DNA from: Phytoseiulus persimilis
Lineage: Eukaryota; Arthropoda; Arachnida; Mesostigmata; Phytoseiidae
Direction of reading: 5' to 3'
Length of the DNA stretch: 64,000 nucleotides
Assembly (NCBI GenBank): GCA_037576195.1
Contig: CM075103.1
Coordinates: 20,088,001-20,152,000 of the forward strand
Shown here: positions 49,301 through 63,486 of the stretch, piece by piece
How positions within the stretch are numbered: the first letter of the stretch is position 1
Layout of the letters: the number at the start of each line of letters is the position of its first letter
Notes under the pieces: model-generated
Seen by the model: only the letters and a program-made list of their open reading frames with translations
The model's database searches: none
What the model was told of the DNA's origin: nothing
Made by a program: the position numbers and the translations under genes

Positions 49301-52000
49301 TCTCGGAACCGGCATCAGCGTCTCAGTCAGCCGCGGAATGCCGACTCCGACGATAAGCGCTTCGGAGCGTCTTCGCGCTGAGGGGGAACGTCGGAATCGC
49401 GATAATCTTGAGAAGAAGTCAGAAAACTTGGATGTCGACCGAAATTCCGCCAGCGTGGGCCAAAATCTTTCCAGTCTTGACAGATGTTCGTCCTGTTCAG
49501 GGATCTGCTCGAAAAGGAGTCTCCGACTGACGAATAAGAAATGTGCGACGAAGACTTCTTTGATGCGCCTCGAAGGAAACGCGAACCGTAACGTCGCGAA
49601 CAACTCCTGGTGGACTCGGCGCCATTGTGATTCTAGTTCTGTGAGCTATTGTAATTATTCCTCGTCCGATGACAACAAAAACCTGGTGTTGAAAACGTTG
49701 ATCGAAAGCACATGCCACAGCAGTACCGAACAGCTGAGTAGACGTTCGCGTGCGTGATCGCGAGCGCCTCAAACGAAAAGGGAACACATTAGGGGTGGAG
49801 AACGACCACCTCCAGATAGAACCAACACGGCTACTGATGGTTGTTGTCACTGAATAATACGGCTCGCTTCGTGTTCTCTTTCTAAGGCATTCTTTCTGAG
49901 TCTGAAAAGATCTTGTTTTCACGGAGAGCCCCGGTGAAAACGGGGATGAATCACCGGAATTTCGTATTGCCGCTCTGGGATAGTCTTGAGTTGTTCTCAA
50001 ATTGCACAACCACACTTGGGCAATAAAACTTCAGCGGAAAATTGGAACTCTTTCGAATGTTGCGCCGTTGTACAGAAGAGTCGGGCAGTGATGTTGTCGA
50101 CTGTGTTTCCCGGGTCTTACAACTATGGTGCCAAGAACCTGAATCGGTCTCAGAAGCTCTCGAACGAGTTCCGAGGAAACGGATCGTAAAATTGAATCGA
50201 AAGTTTTAGACGGCCTTCTCTGCTTCCAATTCCACTGCGAGGCCTTGTGGCAGGAGTCTGACGCGTGATTTCGCTCTGGACATAAATTTCGGATTGAGGT
50301 ATGATATATGTTATGCAAAGAAAAATAGTATTTCCCTGACTCTGAGCGATTTCGTTTGAGTCAAGAACAAGTCAAGTCGATGAAAGGGGCAAAGTTGAAT
50401 TGGTGATCAGTTCGGCATCGAGGAGTATTTGGCTCTCAGGATGTTCGACTGGTAGCGAACAGGCGTAGTCCGTTCGATTCAGAACCTATTCTCCCCATGT
50501 GAGGGAAACCCGGTAGCAACCGATGTTTCGCAGTTTATTGAATGTAGTGCTCTTCAGATCACTCTTCGAGAAATTAAACTCACGTCACGACATCTGCACG
50601 GGGAACCAGTGCTCCTCCATGCAGGATGTTGTTTTTGTCCGCGGGTTGACGCGAACAGCTGTCAATCGGACTCAGCTAAATGGTGTCCACATCCTTCGGA
50701 ACCCTTCGCCAACGGCTGGAGGAGCACGTGACATCGATATCGGCAGACTGACGCACGTCCGACCACTCATTTTTTACTTCTCAATAATAATCCTTCACCG
50801 TTATGTGAGCATCGGACACAACACTGAATATCGGTTCGGGCGCGGAAACGGTTTGGAGACATCTTCCCTTGAAGGAACGCTGTCTCAGGTGAATCGATTC
50901 CTCGAGTACCGCGTTATGATCGAATCGGTTAAGTCACACAAAAATGTTCAAAAGCGGAACAGGCGACAAACTGATTTCCTCACCGAACTGTTTCGATCGT
51001 TGGGACTGCACAAAGGTTGTCCAAACAGAAAATTTGTCACTGCCGTCGACGGGGCGAAAACAAAGCTGTTCACGAACCTGCCGCAGTGTTTCTTTTCGTC
51101 GAGTTCTCGGAACGGTCGGAAACCCTCGGAAGCCCCAAGGCGGGTTGGTTGCGGTCGTTCTCCGATCTGAATTCCAAGATCACGACTCCAAGAGAAAGGA
51201 GGCGGGCGACATCTTATGTCGGTGCAAGCGATTCGGCCGTTTGTGCTCCGCGGCGGCCTGACAACATGAGCCAATGTTTTTGAGAATTTCGGAGGATCCG
51301 AGAATTTCGCCGGATTCCGGCACCCGATCTCGGGGAGACAGAGGATTCTTCCATCCAGGCGAAGAAACTAGGAACGCTATGCGCATTATCCGAAAACCTG
51401 GAGGCGCAAAGCGAAGCCGCGCAGCATCAGCTCGCCTCGGTTACCGAACGTCCAGCCGAAAAGCCGATTCTGATCGGTAGCCATTCGTATGTTTACGACG
51501 ATGTTACGCAAACCGTAACCACCTTGTTGGAAGTTATGTGGGCATCGCGCATGTAGTCTCGGTGTCGTTCCAACGACGCGCGACAAGAACACACGCCGGC
51601 GACTTTTCTAAAACGACGGTCTGTTAGACGGCCGACGAAAACGGCGAAAACATTCGAATCCGTGGCCGATGCAGTGGCCGTCGTAACCGTTTCAAGAGAC
51701 GGCGGAGACCTTTGTACTTCTCGAGCTCGCGCGTTCGATGTGAGAATCAGCCGACTGTGGAGAATACCGCGCGGGAGAACGCTCCATGAGCCCCCGACAG
51801 AACGAGCAGAAATCGACACTCTCCCCTCCTGGTTCACGATCCCTGGGAGAAGGTTCTCGGTTTGTCGTTCCGGAGAGGAACCCGAACTTTTCCCCGCTTG
51901 CAGCAAGCACTCAAGCTCGGAAAGCAGCCGGTCCAGCGGACCGAATTGACTCGACCTGGATTGGACAACGACTACTCCGACTGAAACCAGCCGCGATCCG
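46399..52000. other. flank upstream of ACSL; no recognised gene
   Basis: The ACSL promoter should lie just above 46398, but I see no clear core element. Open frames include 48899-49603 (minus, 234 codons, begins at TTG) and 50523-51170 (plus, 215 codons). Neither carries a motif I know. A plus-strand frame at 48140-48337 has helix-like composition and no homologue that I can name. Confidence 0.4.
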
Positions 52001-55000
52001 GTTATAACGGTCGATAATTTGACGGGCACATGGTTACCGCGGTAATTCGAAAGTTTTCGAATTCAGGATAAAGACCGGGTAGCTGTATGAGAGAGGGCCT
52101 CATGATGAAGGGCAACGAACTATCAAACCCAAACATTGAAACAGAAAAGCATTGAGCAATGTCAATGCACGCCGCCTGGGCAGGCCGCGGTACAGCGTGC
52201 CCCGCATTTCGATGGACGGCCGGGTGAGCGCGCCGAAGCCGCTGACGACGTTATTACGTTCCCCAAGGTCGAAGCGGTCGTCAGCGGCAACTTTCTTAGC
52301 CTCTCGCCCGCTTGCAGCTCTCATTCGACTGGATCCTCAGTAAATTTCTTATGGCCGCCCGACCGACGGACAGACCGACCGTCGGCGTTGCGTAATCAAA
52401 TTGATCGCGGAGGCAAAGATCGCATTTGGAACGAAAGCGTTTGCTCGGACCGCGACTCGCTCGCGCTTAGTGTTTTCCCGCCCGGCGTCTTGCTCGCATG
52501 CTGTCCATTTTTCCGTTCAGTGCGGATTCTTTGCCTGCTTATCAGCTCACTAAGTTGATTGCTCGTACCCGAAGCTGGTCGGATTTTGCTTTCAAGCGAA
52601 AGGCTCACAAGAGGGGCAGCTCGCTAACGTGAGCAACAATTCAGGGAAAAAAAGTGACGGGGCCGGGTAAACGTAGTAGACAGAGCCTTCGCGACGACTC
52701 GTTGTGGATATCCAAACTGGTCGAGTGCTTCATCCACGTTGACCCGCGGTTCGAGTCTTGCATGCTGAGTTAGGAGTTAAAGATGCGACATATTCTCTTC
52801 GAATTCCGTCGAAGGAGCGATCCGCGATTCCCGCGTGCTCCGGGCTCGAGATCGACTCTCGTGGAACGTCGTGGCGAAATATCGTCTACGTGTAATGGAG
52901 CCTCAGAAGCAGGACAGGTTCGTGTGGGGCATTGGGACAACTGAAGAGCTTTTGAAACCCCTCCCCCGACGCAAACGACGACGCTCGAGAATCGGAATCG
53001 AAAGTTTCCTTCTGGCGTTCGATCTCGCTGTTCTTCAATGAGCTTTGAAATTGAACCCGATCGAACTGGAGCGATTAGCAGTGACGTTAGACTTGCCGCC
53101 AGCGATTTCAACAACCGGTTGCTCGGAAGGAGAGCGGCGTGCCAGCAGCTCTCTCGATTTTCGTCACACGAACTTTCGATCTCCAGAAGATAGGGTTCCG
53201 CAAGAATGAGCCGGAGAAGAGGACCGGTCATTAACCTTATCTGTACTTCTGATTTTGTGGAGCTTGTTCGGGATAGAACTCGAAACTCTTCAATCTTATC
53301 GAAAAACTCGTTGTCATTGTGCGTCATCAACAGTGAATCGAGATAAGCGATCGGGTTTTCCCGGTTTATCTTTCGCTGCTCCACTTTGTAGGTTCGATAA
53401 TCCGGGATTCCAAAATTCCCTGAGAGATTCCGAGTGGAGATGCCCGGAACAAGGAGATTGATGAGGAGCGAGACGAACGCTGCTTCGAGGGCGTTCCCTC
53501 TGACCGCGAGAGCGAGTTGCCGGGATCGTACGGCAAGCTCCGGAATCCCGAAGTGATATTCGACATCGGGGGAGGCCCCGAACCGACAACCGTAGGCGAT
53601 CGGAACGACTGCTGGAGCTATGATTTCACCATCGCCCAAATTACAGCTTTCGAGGTTACGGGGATGGAACTCTTCGCGTTTCCCTCAATTCTCGGCGAAT
53701 GTCCCGACTTTGCTCTGACATCCGAGCGGAACAATCTTCGCGCACAACATCCCGAGTCACGCTCGAGTCCTCCGCCGAGGAACCGTAGCGAAGCGCTCCG
53801 GGAGTAGTTAATTCTCCAAAGCCGATAGCGGCTCGAGCCCCTGGCACGCGATTCTGATGAATAGCCCGCCGCTGTCACGGTGAATGAAACGCAATCATTA
53901 TGATAATTCGCGGAGCCCAGCAATCACACCGATGAGTGAATATCTGAAACAGAAATCGCGCTACGACCAAGGAGGAGGATTGCGCACGCCGGAATGGATC
54001 GCATAGCAAAAGTGAATTTCATCTCCCATTTTTGTGGTTGAGCGCGACCGGGATTATTGGCTGACTGTTTGCTCCGAAATAATTAAAAGAGCCGCCCGGC
54101 GGAGCCGGTTTCTTAATCCGTTAGTTTCATAGTCGAAAGAAGCGCTCCTATACACGATGCCGTTCTGTAGCGTCGCGCGTTTCGCTACGCCGACCAGAAT
54201 TATGCCGACATCGATCGCGCTACGTGGCAGGGTCCGTGATGAAATATCGACTTCACGACATCGGACATGAGGGACCTTAAGACCTACCGATAGATCAATG
54301 AATGCGAAGCCATGAAGCCAGTGCACGCAACAACCCAAAGCAGACCGTGGTCGGTTCTTGTGCGTTTTTCTTGTTCGAGCGGAGGGCTGCGGCTTCGGCG
54401 CCGGAGGCGGACGCAACAGAAGTCGATGAGCTACTCGCACATAGAACTGCTCTAGGCAGCTTGGTCCAGCCAGTCGGTCACTTCGGACTCCCCTCGTCGG
54501 TCTGCCTACAGTCGGATCGGTGAATATTTCAGGGAGTTTGCGTCACTCCATAGAAGCCATCGCTGTTCGCCGAAAATCGCGGTCGCACCGACGGATACTA
54601 TTACCTAAATACCTTGGGCAACCTGAGAGCTTCATCCGAAACATCTCGTTCTCACGTTCTGCCATTCATCGATGACAGCTCCAGAAGATGATCCGGATGC
54701 AAAACGATCCCACGAGGCAAAGCCGCCAAATAAAGCGCTTGAATACGTTCTTGACAGCTTTTCGGGGATCATGCAACAAAACCTCGTGAGGCCTAGCGAG
54801 CGCTTACAGTTCCAGGCGTTCTAGACGTGCCACCGCCCCTAGTCGTGGATGACGAAAAGCTGGCTTCAAATTTTCAGTCTTTCGGAATTCCGAAAATCCA
54901 TAAGAGAACGAAAAAACGGCGAATTTCGGGCTAGCGCTCAGGTAACGTCGTCGGCAAAACGCGCAGCGTTCGAGAAATTCTATTGAAGCAAGTCTCGTTG

Positions 55001-58000
55001 CTACCTGTCTGAGTTTTGCGCTTGGAACACACTTCGCGTGAGAGTCCGGGCTCCACAGGGTCTGGGAGCTCGTCAGAACTTGTTGAGGAAGAAGATCGGG
55101 ACTCTAGTTCCTGCTCGAGCTCACCGGCTTCTCCGTGGACGGTTGTATCCTCACATGCACACTATCCAGCACGCTTATCCTCTTGGAGAACTCCCTCACG
55201 GCGCTCTACTTCAAACTCATCACGTTACTACACACGATTGACCGCGACATCGCAAAACTGACAGCTGATTGACGGGAGCGATCTCTCCCTCGCCAGAGAA
55301 TCACTTTTGAAACTGCACGCGTTCCTTCCGACGTCGGATCACCGTGGGAATCGAAGGATTTTCGTACAGAAAAATCATCACCGATCAATCGGAGCTTCGA
55401 ATCGATAGATCATCGTAGGAACCGCACGCGATGATTTCCTCCCCGTCACACTTGACATCTCAGCCGACGGCACACTTCTCCCGGTAACGAAGATCTTACA
55501 TTCGGACGAGTACGGGTTGTTTTGAGTTGACACTCCTCCTCCACCCACGAGAAATTTGCTTTCGTTTGATTCGATGGTCAGCTGTGTGCGGACGTATCCG
55601 TCAGTCAGTCAGCGGTTCTTTCTTCTCCCCCAGATTCGGGAGAGTGAAGCGTTCTCACGACAAGTTCGCTGAAATGCCTGGGGTTTCTCAGACGCACCGA
55701 ATTCTCACTCTCTCCCTCACCCGCTAGACATCAGACGGGCGAGGAGGTTAACTGTCGGACGTCGAATCGGTTTGTAGGGGAGCCCTGTGGCTTCGTCTCG
55801 GGGCGAACGTAACTTCGGGCATCAGAAAACTTCTCCAGCTCCTCATCTTGCCAGCTAACTCGATGAAAACGAAGCCGTCAAGATTCCTCGGATATTTTTG
55901 TCGAAACACGAGCTCGACGATTTTCGGAGCTACTGTCAAGGCGAAGCAACCTCATTTGGCCGCAAGCGAGCCAAACATTTGATCTATTCTGTCGTTGTTT
56001 TCCAAGGTTCAGCAGCGAGAGCTCCACTAAATGGGGTTTCCGTCGGAAGGCCATCCGTTCGGGCAGAACGTTCGCCAGCCCCAGTGGCAGAAGATCACTT
56101 ATGTGAGACAAGGGACGACCCACTTCTGATACCAATTTCTCGCGGGGTGGATGGATTTGCTCGAGGCGTGATCTAGGGAGACCTTTCCGAAGAAATAGAG
56201 TTTCTCTGTTCAACCCACGCTTCGGAACGAAGTCCCCCGCTCCCTCAGTTTTTGGACTGAGCAGATTGAACCAGAACAGGTCGGCCTCGACTCTGATTCG
56301 AGCGAAATCAGGACTGAGCTGAGCCATCGCCAAGGTGAGATTGTCAGCGAATATCTCCCACATCGCTGGGTGTAGCTTAGCCGGTGCCGGGGCCGAACAG
56401 CGATTGTACGAGGGAACGTGCCGAGCTATCTGAGGCGAAACTTCTACGTTGGTCGATTCCGACAACGGAGCGCCGGCTCCCGTGAAGGATGAAGCCGCTG
56501 GTTCATGTTTCGGATCGATTCTCACACGGATGGGAGATTCTGAACGAGTATCCACGGCGACTCGAGCTCGCATCCCACGACTACAAGGTCCAGAGTCGAT
56601 CGCCCGCTCGACTTTACGTGTGGAGAAGCGCACTTGTGTCAAGAGTGCCGCACGCGAGATCTTCGATCGACTCTAGTCTGGGGATTCCAGCCCCGATCGC
56701 AGCTACTCCCACACACGATGAGGAAACAATTGCCTCGGTGTCTCCTTGATCAATGGAAGTCCTCAACTACTGATCCGATCCACTGATTCCCTCTCGAGGC
56801 GCTTGCTCACCGAGCCGGGAATCTTCCTGGAGCACTGAATCACTCAAAAGCAGAGCGGCGGATAAGCGCATCGAATATTGCACCGCTCTTCTACTCGCAC
56901 AGTTTTCAATCTTTCGACCGCGAAGATCGGAATTCGTCAGCGTGTGTCGGGGAATTAGCTTTGTTTTGATGGCGCTGGCCGATCTCATCGGCACCTCGAT
57001 TCGGATGAACTCTTCTCACGAGCTTGGCTTGCGCACGATGAGGGCGACGTTCAGTTCCATGGATCGGCAGGCATTTCAGTCAGCGGTCGCCGGTTTCATC
57101 CGACTCTCAGGTTCACAATTCTATCCCCAAAACAGGAAAGTACCGGCAAACTCCGTCATTATCCAAATCCACCCCATTCTTCGCAGTTCGTTTTGAAGGG
57201 CTCGGATCCCGGGCTTGCAGAATTCGAGGACTCCTGGGGGTGGTCGTGCAGACGCGGTTTCTGGGGAGCGCCAGCGCATTCAGTCGAGCGGGGATCCCAG
57301 GAACGATAAACTTTCGCTCCATCGATCGTTTCACGCTACTTGTAGAAAATACGATCTAACGCATGCGTGGCCGCACGCACCGTCGCCCTGGGTTTCGGAT
57401 TTATCGATTGAGCTCTTTAGTGAGAAATCATGCATCGAACCTCTCGAAAAGGTACGAAGTGAACTTCAATCGAAGTTGAGCGGAACTCTTCGCCGCGTTC
57501 GAAAATCGGAGTCGGGCCACACTCACAGCCGACGACCAGCAAGAATCCGATCCTCACGCCCCGCACATTCGAAGACTTGAAATCAGATATCGACCGATGA
57601 CGAGAACGCTTACTTCGTGGGGCGTGTTTCGCGGTTGTCGCCCCGAACCAACCGACCGTGAGCTAGGAGCCGGTACGGCGCGCGGTTTGAACACCGGTCA
57701 CTTCTGCGTCTTCGTCTCTCGGAGTATCACAAATCGGGCTTTCGGACGCCGGAACTTCCCAATTCGAAACATCATCCTCGTCAGCTGCTATTCCTATTCC
57801 CCCCACTAACCATCGACCTACGCTGCTGCATTCGAGGTTTCCTCGATTATAAGCTAATCTGAGCCTCTAAATTTCGAACGGTACTCACTTGACAAGGGGT
57901 TGGGCATCACCCACTGGGCTCAGATCGTTGCAGTTACCAATTCAGAGCAAACCACACACAGCGCACGGAAAAACGAAAGACTGGGCCAATGTCTCGGTTC

Positions 58001-58500
58001 TGAGCCAGTTCGGGCGCTCCACAGCACTTCGCGAGATCTCGAACCCTTCTGATGCGGGTTGTTCCGTCCTTACAAGTGTTTCCAACGAGCTCGTCTGTTA
58101 GGTATGCGAGTTGGAGGAATTCACGGACCGCCTTGAGGTTCCGGAGCGGTTGTTTTCTTATCAGAAGGTACACAGAGGGAGGAGGACAAAGTACCCGAAC
58201 GATCGGCGAGAAAATCCACCTCCGGAATCGGGAAAGGTCACTTTTATAGATACCGGCGCGAACATACGAGAAGGAGAGCGGCAAGGAATCGGGAGTTGTT
58301 TTCGTCTCGGGGAGAAAGCGAGAACTCCTCGCTGATCATTGTTTGTTGCCGCTGTGATTGAGTTTCTGTGTAACGATGCTAAAAAGTGTAGGGCTTGAGA
58401 AGAAGAAAAAGAGGAGACCGAGAAAAGTAGCCCAGGCTAAGCTCGCTGCCGGATGCTCGCTCACCTCATGCGTGCCGGTTTGCTCTGTTTTCACAGAAAT
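52001..58500. other. no recognised gene; long anonymous open frames
   Basis: Two minus-strand open frames stand out by length: 52770-53639 (289 codons) and 55878-56642 (254 codons). Both open at TTG rather than ATG, and neither shows a family motif. They could be exons of a diverged gene or chance frames. Nothing else is recognisable. Confidence 0.35.
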
Positions 58501-61500
58501 TGCTTCGACGCCAACTCTCATTGAGAAGCGCTTACCAGGCGGAACATGACGTTCGAGCCTGGCCGCCCGCCTGCCCGCCCGCCCGCCGGTCGGCCGCCCG
58601 GCCGGCTGGTTTGCCGCGTTGTTACCGCGTTGCCACCGCGGACTGCGGAGGAAGTTTAGATTTTCGTAAACGAAGTATCAGCTTTCTGAGCGGAGCAGAG
58701 ACAGCGTGCGACAGCCGGCCGGCAGTGACCCTGGCTCGCTTTGTCGCTTGATTGGTTAGCAAGGCGACACACATCAGTAGTTCATGTTCATGAAAACGAG
58801 GGAAATCCATCACGAAAAAATTTCACGATTATACAGCTTCAAATAAAACACTCCGACCGCTGTTCATTCTCCCGCATCGGGCTGCCCCTCCTCTCTTTTC
58901 TCTCCGACTCCGAATGTCATGACATCGATCACTGGATTCCCCAGCCCTCTGGAACCACCGGACCCGTTCCAACCCCGAAAACCTCATGACGACAGTTTTC
59001 CACCTTTTTCTGCTTTTGCGTGAAGCTCAACAGTTTGAAAGAGTGAAGTGTGACGTCTTTCCACATTATGTGAATTCAGTGGAAATACTAAATAATCGCG
59101 TGCTCGGGGCGGACTTTATCCCAGAGGCGGTTCTCGTTTAACTCGAGCACTCCTGTTCCCACCGGAGTCGTCGTTTCGATCGGAAACGTGCTGGGTTTTT
59201 CCTTCCGAACCGAACGAGTCGCAGCACGTGTCCGTTTCCGCTTCTTCCAGAGCTCTACGTGCGTCGGAACGGATTCCGGAGAGGTCAGATTGAAAGTTCA
59301 CGAGGAATAAGAAGAACTCGAAGATCGTTCAACCCTGTCCTGTGGTTCCCTCTTCTTCTCTCACGTACACCTTGCGACCGCGATGACGATTTGAAACCTT
59401 CTCTCTGACCTTCTCAGCTGGTTTTCATGGACGTAGAAACAGAGTTCTCGATTGAACGGCTTGGTTACAAAGCAGATAACGAGAGATAAACCTCCGCAGA
59501 TAGTTGTCCGATCTGCTCCGGCACGTTCGTATCGGTCCGGCTCCAGCGAATAGTATGAATCGACTGTCAAGCAGTCAGCCAACCATCATCAAGCAGAGTC
59601 GATTACAGCACTGCAAGTTTGAGTTATGTAGATCTCCACAGAAGTATCGCAAGTCTGAGCGTGCTATCTCGAATCCGCAAGTTGTAGAGCATGATTGGAA
59701 ATTCTAGCGCATGCTCGTATCGCCTGATGCGCCTGCGCGGTTATCACTGCATATTGATCCATTCGAACCCTCGAGGTCAGCCCCGAAGGAATCAGGATCA
59801 AGTCGGCTGGTGGCTTTACCGCGGAAGGTGACCAAAGAATCGCAAACAACTCGCCGCTGTGGCGGAGTTTCGCCCCACGATGAGCTCGGAGCTCTGACAC
59901 GACCACTCTGAGCCAGAAAACTCCCGACCCAAGCCAGAGAGGAAACGATACGCAGAAATCAACCACCCGAAATTCGAAAAACTCGATTTTCATTCCCTGC
60001 TTTGCCGCTTTCGCCCCATGAGGACTTCACTCGCATCCTGAGTTCTGTTCTGTCCGTCTATTCTGGCTTCCCCTCCGACTGGCGCACGGACACTTGCCCG
60101 TTTTAATGACCGCTTCACGAGAGAGTGATCTTCGGAGGCCCTTGATACTGAGAAATCGATGACTGCGAACGACGGGGAACCTCGATCAGAAGTCCCGCGA
60201 ACTGAAGCAGCGTTCGTAACCGCCACCGTCAGCCAAAGCAAGTCGTAGCTCCGAATTCTCTCCTCCTTTTTGTCAACGGCACCCGCTGAATCCTCGAACG
60301 ACACCGTGCATTTCGAGCGTGCGTCGCGCGGCTCGATTAATATGAAAACGATTGCACTGAAGCGTCTTCCAGTTCTTTGCGCCGACTTCCTCAGACTTTC
60401 TTCGCGTAGCTACTTGCTATGCTCCCCATTCGATCAGAAAGTGCCCTGGTGACGCGCACTGCGGCTTCTCGCTGTGACAGCGCCTTTGAAATTTTTTGAG
60501 AATCTTTGAATTTATCTTTTTCAGGATACCGCATCCCCTTCCATAAATCCTCGACGTTTCCGGCTCTGCATGAGCATCGCGCCGACCGCCCGGTCAGCGG
60601 AAAAAACCCGAAAATTTCCCCGGAGCTCTCGGATCCTATCTGGCCGAAATCAGACAGAATTCAGACTCTCGTCCAGTACCCTCTCCATTGTCTCGCCGCC
60701 CCACGGGCTCCCACTGGCTGCTCGTGCTCATCTCATCTCGGAGCACCGGTAGAACCTCATCGCTGGCTGCCACGGTCATCTCGACGCTGGCGACTCTGAA
60801 CAGCGGCTATTGCCGACTCCCCGAGGTTTCCTGATTTCGGAACGACAACGGGAGAATCCCAGCCGACGAGCTCGCCGCAGAAAATGATATGAATGTTCAC
60901 TGACGAGGTGTTCGTCCTTCTCCCGGAGCAGGTGGTGGTGATGACCCCGCACAGGATATTGAGTGAATATTCCCGACCCATCAATTTCGAACTCTTGTGC
61001 TCGAAAAGCCCACCGCAGTTCCTCTCACCAACCCTAGATCAACCATGGTTCGTGTCGAAATAATACGAATCTCTTCGATTGTTCTTATGTGGAAACGCTC
61101 AAGATCTTCGTGGCGATTCAGCGTTGACGAGGACAGAAAAAGGTCGTACACGAGCATCAAGCATGTTGAGACTGTTCACAAGACTTCTCGAACTGTGCAG
61201 CCCGGAGCGGCCGTCGAAGTCATTCCTGAAGATGCGCACGGCAGGGTGCATTCATTGAGCTCTTGGTTTGGCCTCTGAGCTCTAAGATTCACAGTAACTT
61301 GGGCGGACTGGGGCTGACTGACATCGGATTCACTCACGAATTCCGACATCGGCTGAATGCCAATTTTTTCCGGGAATCGACATCGATAGTTGCGGCCGTC
61401 CTGCCTCCTAGCGCTCTTGGAGTTATTAACGGTGTTCCCCAAAGATTGAGATCGGGTGAGGAAATTACTGCTTTATCTCTGAGATCCGCGACGAGAAACC

Positions 61501-63160
61501 CAAGCAGAACCAATTTGCGGGAGTTTCCCACCGCGATGATGAGTTTTTGGAATCCTGGAAGCAGACGATTGGGAAGCATTCCACTCGGAATCGGTCATCT
61601 GAGCTCACGAAAAAATTTTGTATACAGACGGCAACTGCAAACTCAGCTCAGAGCGGACGATCCGAAGACCTCATGACGAGCCGGAGCGGTGATCAAATGG
61701 ACTAACTACTCACCGCGAACACAGACGCTGCCATTTTCGTTTACAAGATCTTGCTAGAGCTCTCACGTCACCTCCATCAGAGGAGTCTGGTGGCGGCGGA
61801 ATTCGTTGCAGAAACAGTTATTAGCTGGGATAGTTTTTCTCTTTCGCCGCCTTAATTCGTACTTCAGTCTCGTGATTTCTGAGCGATGCCATTCCGTCGT
61901 CTGCGAGATGATTATCCGTTCGGGTTGACAGAATTTATTTGCGTGAAAAGACTTTCCGAGTTCGCACAACAACTTTCAGTTTCAAGGAGAAACTCCGAGA
62001 ACACGTCGTTCCAATCTCCGTGGATTTGTGCACGACGGAGTGAATGAAAACGCTCACTGGCTTCCCTTTTGAAGGAAGAACTTCGTTGAACAAGTCACGA
62101 GGAGCGCGTGGAATCGTGGGAAAGATGAAGACTTCACTGAGGTATCAGTGGGAGGCTAGAGCTCTCTGGATTTTTAGCGCCGATCCAGAAGTTTCAAATG
62201 AGAATATGATTCCGTCCGTTATGAGTGAGCCGATGATTGATTGTGAGAAGGCTTCGGACTCACAATGCTTATGGAACTGAATTCTCGGACCAAAGATCGA
62301 ATGACCGAATTTCGACGGGAGCTCACTGAGCAAAACTGTCCCAACTCATCGGCACGATTGACGGGAGCAGATGAACCCCTAGCGAGTGGAGAATGTTCTC
62401 GCAGAAAATTTGCTCGCCCTCCGAAACTAGACCACCGATGACCTCGGAAATCGGAGGACTTGAGTAAAACTGAATGAGGAAGGGTGTGTAGTACCTGAAC
62501 TTGCCGTGAGAGGATCAATCGAGTACGGAACTGAAAAGTCGTTTGATGGGTTTGAGTGAAATGATGTTTTGTTGGCGTGTAAAGAGCCGATGCTTGAGGA
62601 GTATTATTGCATGATTCATTCGATTATTCCACTCTTCCATGCTCCGTCCTGTTCCAGCGAATTCCACACCTCGAGTCTTTCATACCCAAGCTCAGTCGGG
62701 CATGGTCGTCATTTATTTCACCTTCATCACACCATCGTGAGAGGAACATGGTTCTTGGCCCTACCCCCACTATTTGTATGCTTCTCTGCTCCCCCTTCGA
62801 TTTCGACAGCTGGAAGGTGTCAGCTTCTGCGCGAATTTCCGTAAAACCGATCTGGTGACGTTCTCATCCGGACCTCTATGAAGAACGAAGTCATTTCTGA
62901 AGTTTTCAACATGATACTCACTTTGCCTCCAGGACACGCACCGCTCGCGAGAAAGACTCGTCGAAACGAACACTTCCCGCTTGTGTTCCGGCTGAATCAA
63001 TCAGGAAGAGTTGATGGACAAAACCATTTGTCGGATTGTTGGTGTAATTGGTTGTGGCACTATCATGGAGACGAAATGGAGTGTGTTGTTTTAGACCTCA
63101 CCACCGGTGGACAAGCGAAAACCACCGGACCCGACCGGTTACACGGTCTATGAACGTGAT
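58501..63160. other. no recognised gene
   Basis: Apart from a GC-rich simple sequence at 58558-58612, I see short anonymous frames only. The pair at 61263-61676 (+) and 61334-61579 (-) are complementary, and neither is recognisable. Confidence 0.4.
58558..58612. repeat. GC-rich simple sequence (GCCC/CCGG units)
   Basis: A stretch dominated by tandem GCCC units followed by CGGCC/GGCCG motifs. Base composition differs sharply from the surroundings, which average near 50% GC. Confidence 0.7.
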
Positions 63161-63167
63161 GTACTCT

Positions 63168-63486
63168 CTAGCGGACCAACCGCAGTTGCGTTGCAAGGGG
63201 CAGGCAGGGCTAACGCCCCGGGCGCACATTTCAGGGGGTGGAGGCGCAGAATTGTGTCTCCGATTCATGTCTCCCGCATGTCCTCGTCTCTCATCTTCGA
63301 TGAGCCACGGGAAATATCGATGGACTTGTCTCTCCCCATCATCGAGAACGACAAGAAGAACTTCGGTTCAGAGTTGACTCGAATCGCGATATTTTTTCCA
63401 CCGAGCCGGACCTGAGGGATGAGGGAAACTCGTTTTTGCGTGTTTGCGCCGGGCGCCAAATGGCATGGATATGCCAGTACCACTGT
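63168..63486. mobile_element. possible fragment of a non-autonomous DNA transposon
   Basis: The sequence has a GGGGCAGGCAGGGCTAACGC stretch and a CCCCGGGCGC motif, a GCGCCGGGCGCC motif near the other end, and ends in CCACTG. Such GGGCGCC-rich blocks next to a degraded GGCGGATC-type start recall arthropod MITE-like elements. The ends are not clean inverted repeats, so this is tentative. Confidence 0.25.

Noticed and set aside
52715-52765. A-box-like TGGTCGAGTGC followed by B-box-like GGTTCGAGTCT
   Set aside because: The two boxes are about 30 bases apart, but the sequence does not fold into a cloverleaf with a paired acceptor stem.
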